From a virus, in the IMG/VR virus record IMGVR_UViG_3300009009_000029, positions 1 through 36,161 of that record: a stretch of 36,161 nucleotides of DNA, one strand, 5' to 3'. The position numbers and the translations under genes are program-made. Shown one piece after another: positions 17,771 to 25,910 of this stretch; the stretch's first letter is position 1; every line of letters starts with the position of its first letter. Under the pieces are notes generated by a model that was given only the letters and a program-made list of their open reading frames with translations, was not told the DNA's origin and ran no database searches.

Positions 17771-19977
17771 GCCTTCTTTTTAGTAAAGACGGGAAAGAAT
17801 TTTTTGAAGTACCAGACACAGATGAAAACGCTGTTTTGGGCGAATCGAAGGGCTATAAGCGTTATTTAGAGTTAACCAAAAACGGCAAGGACGTTTACCG
17901 CGTGCCAGCGGACGAAAATGTACAAGAGGCTTTTGATAAGGGATATAAAACTGTCGGCATATCAAAATTTTTAGGCGAGCAGGACGCCCCGGAATTTGAT
18001 TTTACAAAAGATCTCGAAGGGCAATTAGGCGCTCGAGCTATGGGGAAGGTTTTAAAGCCTGTCGGCGACGTTCTAAGTACAATAGATTCATACACTGCCG
18101 CGCCAGCGCGTTCGGCCGCTAAAGCTTTTCAGGAAGGAAAACCCTATGGGGAAGTGCTTTCAGCTTTTACCGGCCAATTTGGTGAAGATCCGGGAAAATC
18201 CCCAACTCTAGCGAATTTGTACGAAAAAGCTGGGGTTTCTAAGCAAAAATCGATATCTTTTATGGGCGTTGAAAACCCTTTTGGAATACGCGGTCGATTT
18301 AAACAGGAAAACATAAGCCCATCAGAGGCGCTAGCAACGGCCACGGGATTTGCAATCGATCCGATGAATAGATTGCCTGGACCCAACATGGTTCGGCAAG
18401 CTGGACAAGTCTTAGGGGCTACCGGGGAAATTGCGTCAAACATGGCCAGGCCAGTCGGTCGCGTGGCTGCACATTCGTTGGCATCAGTCCCGCCAAACGA
18501 TTTTAATTACTATTTGAAACACCACGGTCGGCTAAAGGGCAAAGTTTCCGAAGGCACCGACGCTTTGCGGCATGAGATTCTAGGCGATGTTGGCAAGCTG
18601 CAGCAACAAAGCGCGATTTCGGTTGAACGCTTAAATCAGGCACAAGCAGATTTAAAAAATGCCGCTGCAAATCTAAAACAAAAAATGAGCGTCAATGAGG
18701 TCATAGGACCTGAGGACGTTGACGCTTGGCAAAGCGCTCTTGAAAATGACAAGGCGATACAAGGGGAGTTAAGCGCTCAGGCTGACAAAGTTTTAGAAAG
18801 CATTGCAATTACCGCTCCAAAATCTACCCTTTTGTCGATTTTAGACCGAGAGATTGCAAACTTTCCGCCCATCACTCCGGGAAACGCTTCGGCTCGAAAT
18901 ACTCTGGAATTTATTAAAAACGGTGTACAGCAACAATATACTGATTACTTAAATGGTCCACAGTTACGAGACTGGATGCGTACAGTCCGAAAGGAAATCG
19001 AATACGCCAAAGGCAGGGGCGAGTATGTCGATGATTTAGATCAGGCGTTGCTCAGTATCACAAGGGAGGTTAGCGAGGCGCTTAAGGGCGTCGCTCCCGA
19101 ATACAAAAAAATCATGTCGCAAATGTCACAGCGCATCGAGGCTACGAACGCCATCGCCAAAGATTTTTCCGGCGTTGATCAGGCGAAAGGCTTACGGGCG
19201 TTGCGGCAAACACAAAGCAGAGACACCGGTTTCAGAGATTTAACCGAAGGTAAGCTGCGCAATTACGCGACCAATAACCGTTACCCAGAACTACAGCAAA
19301 TTTTAGATCAGTATCAGGATTTGCGAAAAACGCGAGAAAACTACGAGCAAATAGGCTACGAGCAGGCGCCCCCGTTTCAAGATTTGCGAAACAACATCGC
19401 CGACCTTGAATTGCAATCAAATGAAGCAACGCGGCAGTTAGATGATGTTCGCGCTTTCAGCGAGACTGGCACCGAGGCAGTTATAAAAAGCGCTGGAATG
19501 CCGCATGAAGGAAAAGGGTTTTACAAAGATCAACTACAATCCTTAGATCGAAATTTTCCCGACAAAAATTATCCTGAGCGAATTCGCGACGAGGGAGTTT
19601 TAGGAGGCTTTAACAAAGAGCGGCCTAACGGCGCTCGAGCTACCTTGGGTTTAGGCAGCTTGGGCACGTTTGTAGGAAATCAAATCGCAGGTCCTCCGGG
19701 CGCGTTATTAGGCGGTATGCTTGGCGCTCAGCAAGGCATGGCCATGGATAAGATGGGCGGAAAAATCGCCCGCAAAGCTATCGACATGAGCGTAGGCGCT
19801 TCCAATTCAGTCGACCGACTAGCAAGCTTGCTCGCCAATCCAAGCCCCGCCATGAAGCCCTATATTGGCGTTTTAAACAAAGCGGCGCAGCGAGGCACGC
19901 AGGGACTTATTTTATATCATCACCTTTTGTGGAATAATGACCCCGAATATCGCAAAGCATTTTCAGAGGAGCCTTAA
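17767..19977 (+). CDS. large internal virion protein 4, putative (736 aa)
   Basis: The last and largest of four ejection-type genes. Helical throughout, with coiled-coil stretches (VERLNQAQADLKNAAANLKQ; QQYTDYLNGPQLRDWMRTVR). It has a segment typical of large phage or mobile-element polyvalent proteins (LDQALLSITREVSEALKGVAPEYKKIMS), then a glycine-rich hydrophobic region near the C-terminus (LGSLGTFVGNQIAGPPGALL GGMLGAQQG in two parts) that could insert into a membrane. A role in building the DNA-ejection channel is plausible but unproven; no lytic transglycosylase motif was seen. The start overlaps the previous stop (ATGA). Confidence 0.6.
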   Translation: MSLLFSKDGKEFFEVPDTDENAVLGESKGYKRYLELTKNGKDVYRVPADENVQEAFDKGYKTVGISKFLGEQDAPEFDFTKDLEGQLGARAMGKVLKPVGDVLSTIDSYTAAPARSAAKAFQEGKPYGEVLSAFTGQFGEDPGKSPTLANLYEKAGVSKQKSISFMGVENPFGIRGRFKQENISPSEALATATGFAIDPMNRLPGPNMVRQAGQVLGATGEIASNMARPVGRVAAHSLASVPPNDFNYYLKHHGRLKGKVSEGTDALRHEILGDVGKLQQQSAISVERLNQAQADLKNAAANLKQKMSVNEVIGPEDVDAWQSALENDKAIQGELSAQADKVLESIAITAPKSTLLSILDREIANFPPITPGNASARNTLEFIKNGVQQQYTDYLNGPQLRDWMRTVRKEIEYAKGRGEYVDDLDQALLSITREVSEALKGVAPEYKKIMSQMSQRIEATNAIAKDFSGVDQAKGLRALRQTQSRDTGFRDLTEGKLRNYATNNRYPELQQILDQYQDLRKTRENYEQIGYEQAPPFQDLRNNIADLELQSNEATRQLDDVRAFSETGTEAVIKSAGMPHEGKGFYKDQLQSLDRNFPDKNYPERIRDEGVLGGFNKERPNGARATLGLGSLGTFVGNQIAGPPGALLGGMLGAQQGMAMDKMGGKIARKAIDMSVGASNSVDRLASLLANPSPAMKPYIGVLNKAAQRGTQGLILYHHLLWNNDPEYRKAFSEEP

Positions 19978-19979
19978 CC

Positions 19980-20321
19980 GTGGCACGTAGCTTTACCCTT
20001 GTTTCAACAACCAACGCAGCTGGCGACGTCACGAGCCAAGGCTTAGACCTAGTCGACCTGACAACTGCCTCCTTTTACGTCGCGTTTTCAGGAGGCGCTT
20101 CGGACCTGGCAGGCACCCTTTACCTGCAAGGGAGTGTCGACGGCATCTCATATTTTAACTACCCGTCAGCATCGCAAGCGGTGACTGCGTCGACTGGCCA
20201 TATTTGGGACTTAAACCCCACGGGCGTGCGCTATTTCCGCGTGTTTTGGGATTACACGTCGGGAACTAGTAACATCACCGTCTTAGCTTTTACCAAAAAT
20301 ACCGTGGTGGTCGGCGCATGA
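19980..20321 (+). CDS. small beta-sandwich structural protein A (113 aa)
   Basis: GTG start 2 bases after the preceding stop. All-beta composition. The motif LYLQGSVDGISYFNYP followed by GVRYFRVFWDYTSGTSNITVLAF matches a small fibre or decoration fold often written as 'V-x-G-S-x-D-G-x-x-W ... Y-x-R-V'. The gene at 21156 has the same plan (IWVEGSLDNQNW ... FQRVRLEHRGCTTGTIQIL), so the two look paralogous. It is the first of a run of small beta-rich genes. A virion surface or receptor-binding role is inferred. The next start overlaps (ATGA). Confidence 0.6.
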   Translation: MARSFTLVSTTNAAGDVTSQGLDLVDLTTASFYVAFSGGASDLAGTLYLQGSVDGISYFNYPSASQAVTASTGHIWDLNPTGVRYFRVFWDYTSGTSNITVLAFTKNTVVVGA

Positions 20322-20803
20322 CTTATATCGTTGTCCCGGTGCCCGGCGGAGGAGGGACGCCGCCTACATTACGTCAGTTAACGCCAATCGTTGATGGGAG
20401 CTCTGCAGCTGCAGGGGAAGTCGGCGAGATTGTCAGTGCTACGACTGCCGTGCTGACAAACACTGGAGTGGGAGCAACGGGCACTTGGGGGCACGTTATC
20501 TCGTTGCTCTTACAGCCCGGCGTTTGGGAAATTAATGGCAATGCGGAATTTTCGGAAGCCGGCGCCGTCCTCACTGAGGCTATCGCCGCAGGTGTGAGTG
20601 ATAGCGCCACGGGCGTTGGTATTGGATCTTTTGCATACCAGCAACAAAGTCCATTCTTGGTCGGTCAGCCAATTTATATCTTGACGCCAACTTTGCGTGT
20701 GAGTATAGCTATTGCCACGACATACTATTTAAATACAAGGTTTTCCTACACGAGTGGGAATCCAGAACATGCCGGGATTTTGTGGGCGCTGAGATCGAGT
20801 TAA
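20318..20803 (+). CDS. fibre-tip-like structural protein (161 aa)
   Basis: Coupled by ATGA. After a Gly/Pro N-terminus, the body AAAGEVGEIVSATTAVLTNT ... VISLLLQPGVWEINGNAEFS matches the jelly-roll-like C-terminal domain seen in many tail fibres and small phage surface proteins ('GE-x-x-x-x ... L-x-x-G-x-W-x-x-x-G'). Strands continue to the end (YYLNTRFSYTSGNPEHAGIL). It likely forms a trimeric tip or decoration knob. It carries no anchor domain, so it must bind another virion protein. Confidence 0.6.
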   Translation: MTYIVVPVPGGGGTPPTLRQLTPIVDGSSAAAGEVGEIVSATTAVLTNTGVGATGTWGHVISLLLQPGVWEINGNAEFSEAGAVLTEAIAAGVSDSATGVGIGSFAYQQQSPFLVGQPIYILTPTLRVSIAIATTYYLNTRFSYTSGNPEHAGILWALRSS

Positions 20804-20832
20804 CTTATTCGTCAGTTGGTCGGCAAGCAAAC

Positions 20833-21156
20833 ATGTCTCCACAGATAAGTTTGCCGACTGAGCTCGCTTTAAAGATGCCAGACATCAATTTTCCTGATAT
20901 TAACTTTAATCCCACATTTAGCCCGGCATTTTCCCCTGTATTTAGTCCTACCTTACCCGAGCTCAACCCAACGATAAACGTGACGGTCGAGCCCACGCCT
21001 TTACATTTTTCACCTGCTATTTCCGCAGAGCCAACAATCGTAAATGTCACGAACGTGCTCCCCTGGAAGCCCATTGCGATTATCTGCTTTTTAAATACGC
21101 TGGTTTTTGCTAGTTTGAGTTACTTAATTCACTGGATTGCAATTTTTAGGCAATAA
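20833..21156 (+). CDS. small protein with proline-rich repeats and a C-terminal membrane segment (107 aa)
   Basis: ATG 20833 gives 107 aa; GTG 20782, overlapping the preceding gene, would give 124. Neither has a strong ribosome-binding site. The product has short repeated units (PDINFPDINFNP; FSPAFSPVFSPTL), an extended polar part, then one strong transmembrane helix near the end (PIAIICFLNTLVFASLSYLI) and a short basic tail. It is a tail-anchored membrane protein in the middle of fibre-like genes. A holin, spanin-like or infection-channel role can be imagined, but no family is recognised. TAATG couples it to the next gene. Confidence 0.55.
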   Translation: MSPQISLPTELALKMPDINFPDINFNPTFSPAFSPVFSPTLPELNPTINVTVEPTPLHFSPAISAEPTIVNVTNVLPWKPIAIICFLNTLVFASLSYLIHWIAIFRQ

Positions 21157-21533
21157 TGGCTTTTGTAACCGACAACTACCAGCTTGTCACGTTAGCAGAA
21201 AATCTCACGTTAGCGGCGGACTTTGAAAGCGAGCCGCACGATGTGCGGACTTTCGACATTATGTGCATCCAAGCGATCTGGTCGGGCGCCAATAGCCTGA
21301 CACTCAATTCAGCCAAAATATGGGTCGAAGGAAGTCTCGATAATCAAAATTGGTGCAACGTTTTCCCCGATTCGTCGGTAAAGCAAATCAAAGAAGTCTC
21401 GGGATGCTTGATGTACACATACGACGCCGTTGGCTGGGTATTTCAACGCGTCAGGCTTGAGCACCGTGGTTGTACAACTGGCACAATTCAAATTTTAAGT
21501 TTTGCCAAACGCAGGCGGGCAAACAACCCATGA
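21156..21533 (+). CDS. small beta-sandwich structural protein B (125 aa)
   Basis: Starts in a TAATG overlap. Its plan follows protein A at 19980: strands up to TLNSAKIWVEGSLDNQNWCN, then WVFQRVRLEHRGCTTGTIQI and a basic end (AKRRRANNP). This suggests gene duplication within the fibre/decoration cluster. It is probably a virion surface protein; the partner is unknown. Its stop (TGA 21531-21533) overlaps an ATG at 21530 that opens the next gene's frame. Confidence 0.6.
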   Translation: MAFVTDNYQLVTLAENLTLAADFESEPHDVRTFDIMCIQAIWSGANSLTLNSAKIWVEGSLDNQNWCNVFPDSSVKQIKEVSGCLMYTYDAVGWVFQRVRLEHRGCTTGTIQILSFAKRRRANNP

Positions 21534-21556
21534 CCGAATGCATCATTCAGTGAAAC

Positions 21557-21865
21557 GTGATTACCGGCACCCTGAAGGTGTCAGGATTGAATATTGGCGG
21601 GCGGGTCTCTGTCGTCACAATCGATGATGTTAGTTGGACCCCGCTCCCAGCTGTGGCGCTCGATCAAAGGAATGCGATAGGTATACAGAATTCATCGGGA
21701 GTTGAGATAAAGATAAATTATGACCCAACAACAGTAGGATATATCGGCGTAAGGATGGGAATTGAAGCGGAAAGATACTATGATATAACAGATGCAATTC
21801 CAATTTACGCGAAATCGGCGCCTGGCTCGGGCGCTGTGACCGTTATCGTCGAGGAAATATCTTAA
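21557..21865 (+). CDS. small structural protein, possibly 5'-interrupted by an in-frame TGA (102 aa)
   Basis: Open from GTG 21557, which lacks a good ribosome-binding site. The same frame extends upstream through a TGA at 21551-21553 to ATG 21530, which would overlap the previous stop exactly as most genes here do (ATGA). The native gene therefore may have begun at 21530, with codon 8 now a stop (CGA to TGA would be one C-to-T change). The domain, SWTPLPAVALDQRNAIGIQN to the end, recurs at the C-terminus of the next gene (VALPAAPLAARKNLMIQML). It is a beta-rich fold found in phage surface proteins. Confidence 0.55.
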   Translation: MITGTLKVSGLNIGGRVSVVTIDDVSWTPLPAVALDQRNAIGIQNSSGVEIKINYDPTTVGYIGVRMGIEAERYYDITDAIPIYAKSAPGSGAVTVIVEEIS

Positions 21866-21884
21866 ACGTTTTAGGGGGTTTAAA

Positions 21885-22640
21885 ATGGGTATTGTGGCAG
21901 GCGGAAAAACACAAATCTCAGCCAACATCGCGTCTATTGCAGTCGGCGATAACATCGCTTCATACCTCATTGACGCGGCTGGCAATTTATTTACCTCCTC
22001 GTTAGTTGGCGCTAAATACCATTTAGATACCTACGACGCTGGTTCGAAAGTCGAGGACGTTGCCCACGTTTCCGGCGACGTGCTCAATACCTACGCAGTA
22101 CGTAGGGACACCGCGACCGCCCTTGGTGCTGACGGCGACTATGTCCCGTTTATCACCGATGCTGACGGTAAATTGTGGACCGCAGCTAGCTTGCCTAGCA
22201 TTCAGGACTTTACCAAAGCAGAGGACTCTGCGGTCGCCGATGGGCAAATTCTCGCTATGGTCGGCGTTGTCAGGAATGATGTTGCCGGTACCCAAGTCGG
22301 TGCCGATCAAGATGCCGCTTGGTTGCAACAAAACAAAGTTGGCGAGCTAAGGGTCGTCAACAAAGCTGAAACTGCAGTTTTGCAACAAGTGATCACTGTT
22401 GGCACCACAGCCGTTGCTTTACCTGCAGCACCGCTCGCTGCTCGCAAAAACTTGATGATTCAAATGTTGTCCGGAGGCGAGCTCTATATTGGCTCTGCAA
22501 CTGTGACCTCCTCCGGCGCTACTCGAGGACCTTTGCTTGGTCGCGGTGGGTTTGTAACTCTAGACGTATCCGACGACGTTGATGTTTATGGCATCGCCAA
22601 CGCAGCTGGTAAAGACGTAGCTGTTTTAGAAATGGCTTAA
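21885..22640 (+). CDS. structural protein with repeated beta modules (251 aa)
   Basis: AGGGGG precedes ATG 21885. Two tandem modules are visible: VRRDTATALGADGDYVPF followed by DADGKLWT, and VRNDVAGTQVGADQDAAW followed by KVGELRVV. Such modules are typical of phage structural proteins. The C-terminal 80 residues (TAVALPAAPLAARKNLMIQM ... LDVSDDVDVYGIANAAG) repeat the domain of the preceding gene. It probably coats or extends a fibre or capsid, as inferred from these shared domains. Confidence 0.65.
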   Translation: MGIVAGGKTQISANIASIAVGDNIASYLIDAAGNLFTSSLVGAKYHLDTYDAGSKVEDVAHVSGDVLNTYAVRRDTATALGADGDYVPFITDADGKLWTAASLPSIQDFTKAEDSAVADGQILAMVGVVRNDVAGTQVGADQDAAWLQQNKVGELRVVNKAETAVLQQVITVGTTAVALPAAPLAARKNLMIQMLSGGELYIGSATVTSSGATRGPLLGRGGFVTLDVSDDVDVYGIANAAGKDVAVLEMA

Positions 22641-22653
22641 TTTAGGGGTTTTT

Positions 22654-22908
22654 GTGAAGTTTTCAGAAATTGCAAAAGACGATCGCATCAAGCTTGCAGA
22701 CTTTTTAACAAGTCTGCGAGCCGTTAAAATGCCCGAAGCAAATATGCTTAGCATGGTCCATTTTGTTGATGGCTTGCGTTGGGTGCAGGAAGCGGCACAA
22801 GGGATTGCTAGGGCATATGCTGACGAGCAAAAAGAGCTAAAGTTCGTGGACGAGACGGCTAAAAAGGATTTTACTATCAAATCTTACGTGCCGGGGGCAA
22901 TTGAGTGA
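22654..22908 (+). CDS. small helical protein in the fibre cluster (84 aa)
   Basis: GTG start with TAGGGG about 9 bases upstream. All-helical, in contrast to its beta-rich neighbours: MKFSEIAKDDRIKLADFLTS, LRAVKMPEANMLSMVHFVDG, then a charged helix. It has no membrane segment. It could be a fibre assembly chaperone or a minor virion protein; no family is recognised. The stop overlaps the next GTG (GTGA). Confidence 0.6.
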   Translation: MKFSEIAKDDRIKLADFLTSLRAVKMPEANMLSMVHFVDGLRWVQEAAQGIARAYADEQKELKFVDETAKKDFTIKSYVPGAIE

Positions 22909-23504
22909 ACGGCGGCGGTGATCTAGACAGCACTATGCAGCTTAGAGGCGGGACGGACCAAACCTTAATCGGGAATGTGTCCGACCGCCTACTTGTATCT
23001 GCAGCAATTCAAAACGCGACGACTGCAACCTATAGCGCATCCAACGTTTTTAAACTCGCAAACACTGCGACGGACGTTTTTACGATTAGCGGCTCAGCGT
23101 CAAAGACCGTTAAGATCTACCGAATCCTATTCTACCTGACAGCGACGACCGGCAGTAATGCCACGATTAAAGGGATTCGCCGGTCTGCTTTAAACACGGG
23201 CGGAACATCGTCGTTGCTCACAAAAGTGACATTCGACACGACCAACGCCGCAGCTACAGCTGTCGTGCGAAGCTACACGGCAAACCCGTCAGCGCTTGGC
23301 GCGACTGCAGGCGACGCCCTTACTTTTGGCGTCTACGTCTCGGGCGGCGGGACCATTGGCTCAAACCCATTTAGTTTGCTGATTGAAAATACCACACAGC
23401 CGATTGTTTTGCGAGGGCTAAATGAGCTATTTGCTGTGAACATGAATAGTGTCACTTTTGCCGGTAATTCCGCACGGGCAACCGTGGTTTGGACGGAGGA
23501 ATAA
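22905..23504 (+). CDS. beta-rich structural protein (199 aa)
   Basis: The GTG start overlaps the previous stop; ATG 22935 is an alternative. The core, ATYSASNVFKLANTATDVFT followed by ISGSASKTVKIYRI, is a recognisable pattern in small phage structural proteins. Further strands follow (LLTKVTFDTTNAAATAVVRS) and a final strand (SARATVVWTEE). A virion surface role is inferred. It belongs to the run of small beta-rich genes from 19980 to 23914. Confidence 0.65.
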   Translation: MNGGGDLDSTMQLRGGTDQTLIGNVSDRLLVSAAIQNATTATYSASNVFKLANTATDVFTISGSASKTVKIYRILFYLTATTGSNATIKGIRRSALNTGGTSSLLTKVTFDTTNAAATAVVRSYTANPSALGATAGDALTFGVYVSGGGTIGSNPFSLLIENTTQPIVLRGLNELFAVNMNSVTFAGNSARATVVWTEE

Positions 23505-23506
23505 AC

Positions 23507-23914
23507 ATGCCTACAGGGACACTATTCACGCCGACAAAAGTCGAAGAATTTAACTCGGCTGTTTTGAAATATAATGGTTACGGCGTCACTGGGGCGCTTA
23601 CTCCACTTGCGACGACCGACCTTGACTGCTCGTTTGCTGACGATATGCTAGTGACCGCCATCGAATTAATCGTTGATGCGCCGCAAGCCGGTGACTACAT
23701 GGTGCTGTCTGTAGTGCATCCAAGCGGGACTGTGCTTAACGTGTTCGTTGAGCGTTGGTATATGGGCATCTCAAGCTTTCGGGCATTCTACCAGATTGCC
23801 TACCCGTCAAAACTAATCGCTGGTTTAATCCTGCGGGCTTCCTATGTCAGCGTTAACGCCGTCGCCCCTACGTTTGTGGCAGGGAATTACGGACTTCACA
23901 AGGTGATGTGGTGA
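23507..23914 (+). CDS. hypothetical structural protein (135 aa)
   Basis: ATG 23507 with GGAGG at 23495 is the clear start; an earlier TTG at 23489 contains that site and is unlikely. The protein is beta-rich with aromatic residues (DYMVLSVVHPSGTVLNVFVE; RWYMGISSFRAFYQIAYPSK) and no signal peptide. It is the last gene of the small structural run, before lysis. Exact role unknown. It is coupled to the next gene by GTGA. Confidence 0.6.
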   Translation: MPTGTLFTPTKVEEFNSAVLKYNGYGVTGALTPLATTDLDCSFADDMLVTAIELIVDAPQAGDYMVLSVVHPSGTVLNVFVERWYMGISSFRAFYQIAYPSKLIAGLILRASYVSVNAVAPTFVAGNYGLHKVMW

Positions 23915-24441
23915 GAGTTATTTTCGCAAAGGGTAGGTCGTGGACTGCAGACGTTATCGCGTCGGTATGCGATACAGATGTTTCTCATGTCGCTCTCATG
24001 ACTGATGTTGCAAAAAACCTCAGCCTTGTGTTTCACTCGACAAGCGCGGGCGTTGAGATATGCAGCTACTCCAAGTTTAAAAGGCTATACATTGTCAGAA
24101 GGTCGTATGAAATACCTTGTAATTCGGCTTACGGAAGTAACTATCACCTTAGGAAATTATTCGAAAAATACGAAGGTTGCAAATATGACTATTTTGCCTT
24201 TGCGTATCTTGGCCTTTACCTATGCCTTAAAAAGCTGGGTATAAAACTCCCGGCTGAAAACCGCTGGCAAAACCGAAATCATTTTATTTGCACCGAATTT
24301 GCGTCAATGGCGATCATGGGTCATATTGATAGTATGTACACATTAAAATCGCTCGAGGAGCACATTAAGGAGCACTTTCATGACCTCCGTATGTCGTTCG
24401 ACGACCCTCCTGTATCCGCCATTTTTAGCCGAAATGAATAA
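23911..24441 (+). CDS. permuted NlpC/P60-like (YiiX-type) papain-fold enzyme (176 aa)
   Basis: The likely start is GTG 23911, overlapping the upstream TGA; GTG 23908 is also possible. The motif SHVALM supplies a His (about residue 26) and FICTEFAS supplies the Cys (about 127). His before Cys is the order of the circularly permuted NlpC/P60 group (YiiX/YaeF, LRAT-like). Members act as amide or ester hydrolases on peptidoglycan or lipids. Between them is an aromatic stretch (KYDYFAFAYLGLYLCL) that could touch membrane. Being next to the endolysin gene, it may help lysis or be a virion enzyme; which is unknown. It overlaps the endolysin gene by 62 bases. Confidence 0.7.
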   Translation: MRVIFAKGRSWTADVIASVCDTDVSHVALMTDVAKNLSLVFHSTSAGVEICSYSKFKRLYIVRRSYEIPCNSAYGSNYHLRKLFEKYEGCKYDYFAFAYLGLYLCLKKLGIKLPAENRWQNRNHFICTEFASMAIMGHIDSMYTLKSLEEHIKEHFHDLRMSFDDPPVSAIFSRNE

Positions 24442-24811
24442 GGGTATCGAAAAGGCTCGTGCCGCTGGACACGACATTTATATCTTTGAGACTTTTCGAA
24501 CGCCTGAGCGTCAGGATGCGCTATATTTGCAAGGGCGTTCGATTGGCGGTCGTATTGTGACCTACTCAAAAGGCTGGCAATCCTGGCATCAATACGGCGT
24601 TGCAGCAGACATCGCTCTGAAAAAGGATGGGCAATGGTCTTGGGATTTTTCGCCAAGCCTTATAAGTCATTACTTCCGCGATTTGGTGATTAAGTGGGGC
24701 GGTGATCATGACGGACCACATTACCAGTGGTTGAAACTGCCTCCCATTCGCCAAGCCAAGGCAATGGTCGACAAGAATGGCATCTTAGCGTTTTGGCAAA
24801 CATTAGATTAA
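24380..24811 (+). CDS. endolysin, M15-type L-alanyl-D-glutamate endopeptidase (143 aa)
   Basis: The VanY/T5-endolysin fold of family M15. Zinc ligands are His70 in SWHQYGVAADIA, Asp77 in the same motif, and His114 in GPHYQW. IFETFRTPERQDALYLQGR is the usual substrate-side motif. It would cut the L-Ala-D-Glu bond of murein stem peptides to release progeny. The catalytic domain fills the whole protein, with no added wall-binding domain and no signal peptide, so export would need a holin. The start is ATG 24380 with AAGGAG at 24366. It ends 2 bases from a convergent minus-strand gene. Confidence 0.9.
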   Translation: MTSVCRSTTLLYPPFLAEMNKGIEKARAAGHDIYIFETFRTPERQDALYLQGRSIGGRIVTYSKGWQSWHQYGVAADIALKKDGQWSWDFSPSLISHYFRDLVIKWGGDHDGPHYQWLKLPPIRQAKAMVDKNGILAFWQTLD

Positions 24812-24813
24812 AA

Positions 24814-25038
24814 TTAAGGTGTTTGCTCATTGCAAAAGCGAAACGCGGCGCGGTATTCAAAGTATCGCTTAGCATGTTTTTGGGCGCTCTTTAAACGCGG
24901 CAAAAAATTAAAGACGTCGGGTAAGACGTCTTCAAGGGTGTAACTGTGATTGCAAAAAGCAATGATTTCTCGAACCGGCGACCGCATCTTATAAAAATCT
25001 AGCTCGTCGCACCAATAGTAATTGCGTGCGAGCTCCAT
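24814..25038 (-). CDS. small hypothetical protein (74 aa)
   Basis: The frame could start as far up as 25266, but that part overlaps the DNA-binding-like gene at 25050 and has implausible composition, so ATG 25038 is chosen. The product has aromatic and charged residues (MELARNYYWCDELDFYKMRS; DVFNFLPRLKSAQKHAKRYF). No family is recognised. It is the last gene of the minus-strand recombination operon and starts 11 bases after the previous stop. Confidence 0.55.
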   Translation of the reverse strand: MELARNYYWCDELDFYKMRSPVREIIAFCNHSYTLEDVLPDVFNFLPRLKSAQKHAKRYFEYRAAFRFCNEQTP

Positions 25039-25049
25039 TTTGTCAAAGA

Positions 25050-25229
25050 TCAGGCGTTCATCACGCCTTCGATAATTTCCCTCATGACAAAGCTGTAGGT
25101 TTTTTCGCCCTTTGACGCCCTTATCTGCGCCTTTAGCCATTTTTTCTGTGATTCGGTCACTCGCACGCAGATTGCAGATGCGTTCAGTTTCTTTTTTGAC
25201 GATTTGCGGCTTGTTGTAGTGCTTGGCAT
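25050..25229 (-). CDS. ribbon-helix-helix-like small DNA-binding protein (59 aa)
   Basis: After a basic Ser/Lys N-terminus comes NASAICVRVTESQKKWLKAQ, a strand followed by a helix, and SFVMREIIEGVM, a second helix. This is the Arc/CopG ribbon-helix-helix pattern. ATG 25229 has GGAG at the right distance; TTG 25259 or ATG 25244 would add up to 10 residues. Such proteins usually repress their own operon. Here the likely target is the divergent region near 26.8 kb, which is an inference. It is the fourth gene of the minus-strand operon. Confidence 0.6.
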   Translation of the reverse strand: MPSTTTSRKSSKKKLNASAICVRVTESQKKWLKAQIRASKGEKTYSFVMREIIEGVMNA

Positions 25230-25292
25230 TTTTGCGTTCTCCATTTTTGTCTTTGCCAAACTTCATTTAATTTTTCCTGTGGTTTTTGTCAA

Positions 25293-25910
25293 TTACTCTT
25301 TGAGAGCCTCCTCGATTTTGAGGAGAATCATAGGGACTTCCGGACCGTCGACCAACTCTGACAATTCTAAGTGCGTGCGGCCAGTGGCTTGCGCTAAGTT
25401 AATTCCGCGCTTTTCTGCTATGTCGATGTATTTGATGATTATGTCACGAGCAGATTTTTTTTCAACAACTTCCCTAGTCTCGACGTTTATTTGCTCCGCT
25501 TCGAGCATTGCTGCGGCGTAAATCTCAGGTTTGGAGTTTGTCAGGGTTGGATAATCCTGCTCGTCCTCGTAGCGAAGCGCTTTCATCAACTCCGCTTCGG
25601 CGTCGACTGGGACGGTTTTAAACATGCGGCGTAAAATGGTTTTCTTGGCCATCTCGCCCCATGTATTGAGCCAGGCAGGACTGTTACTCGACGCGGCTCG
25701 ATTGCGAATTTCCTCGATTTGCGAGCGCTCCATGACTTCAAATTTGTCGCCGCCATTCACTAGCTTTAGGATGCCGTAGACGTGGGTGATGTCCGCGTCC
25801 TTTTTGGATGTCGCGCCCATGGGATTATGCATCGACTGCCATTGCCCATTTTGCATGTAATACTCAAATTTCTCGCCAGGGTAGACTGCGTGCGCTTCCG
25901 CAGTTTTCAA
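25293..25910 (-). CDS. recT: RecT-like annealase, C-terminal part (after frameshift)
   Basis: This continues the RecT protein begun at 26260, one frame away. TAEAHAVYPGEKFEYYMQNG matches the RecT segment after the conserved 'IGYKGLI-LARR' motif. DADITHVYGILKLVNGGDKF, WLNTWGEMAKKTILRRMFK and LRYEDEQDY are further RecT hallmarks. A one-base insertion near 25912 would fuse the two parts with perfect spacing. As it stands, a TTG at 25910 overlaps the upstream stop (TTGA), so coupled translation of a separate fragment is possible. Its role is single-strand DNA annealing in phage recombination. Confidence 0.8.
   Translation of the reverse strand: MKTAEAHAVYPGEKFEYYMQNGQWQSMHNPMGATSKKDADITHVYGILKLVNGGDKFEVMERSQIEEIRNRAASSNSPAWLNTWGEMAKKTILRRMFKTVPVDAEAELMKALRYEDEQDYPTLTNSKPEIYAAAMLEAEQINVETREVVEKKSARDIIIKYIDIAEKRGINLAQATGRTHLELSELVDGPEVPMILLKIEEALKE

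Noticed and set aside
25039-25266. N-terminal extension of the 74-aa minus-strand gene
   Set aside because: It overlaps the ribbon-helix-helix-like gene in another frame and has implausible basic composition, although an AGGA site precedes its ATG.
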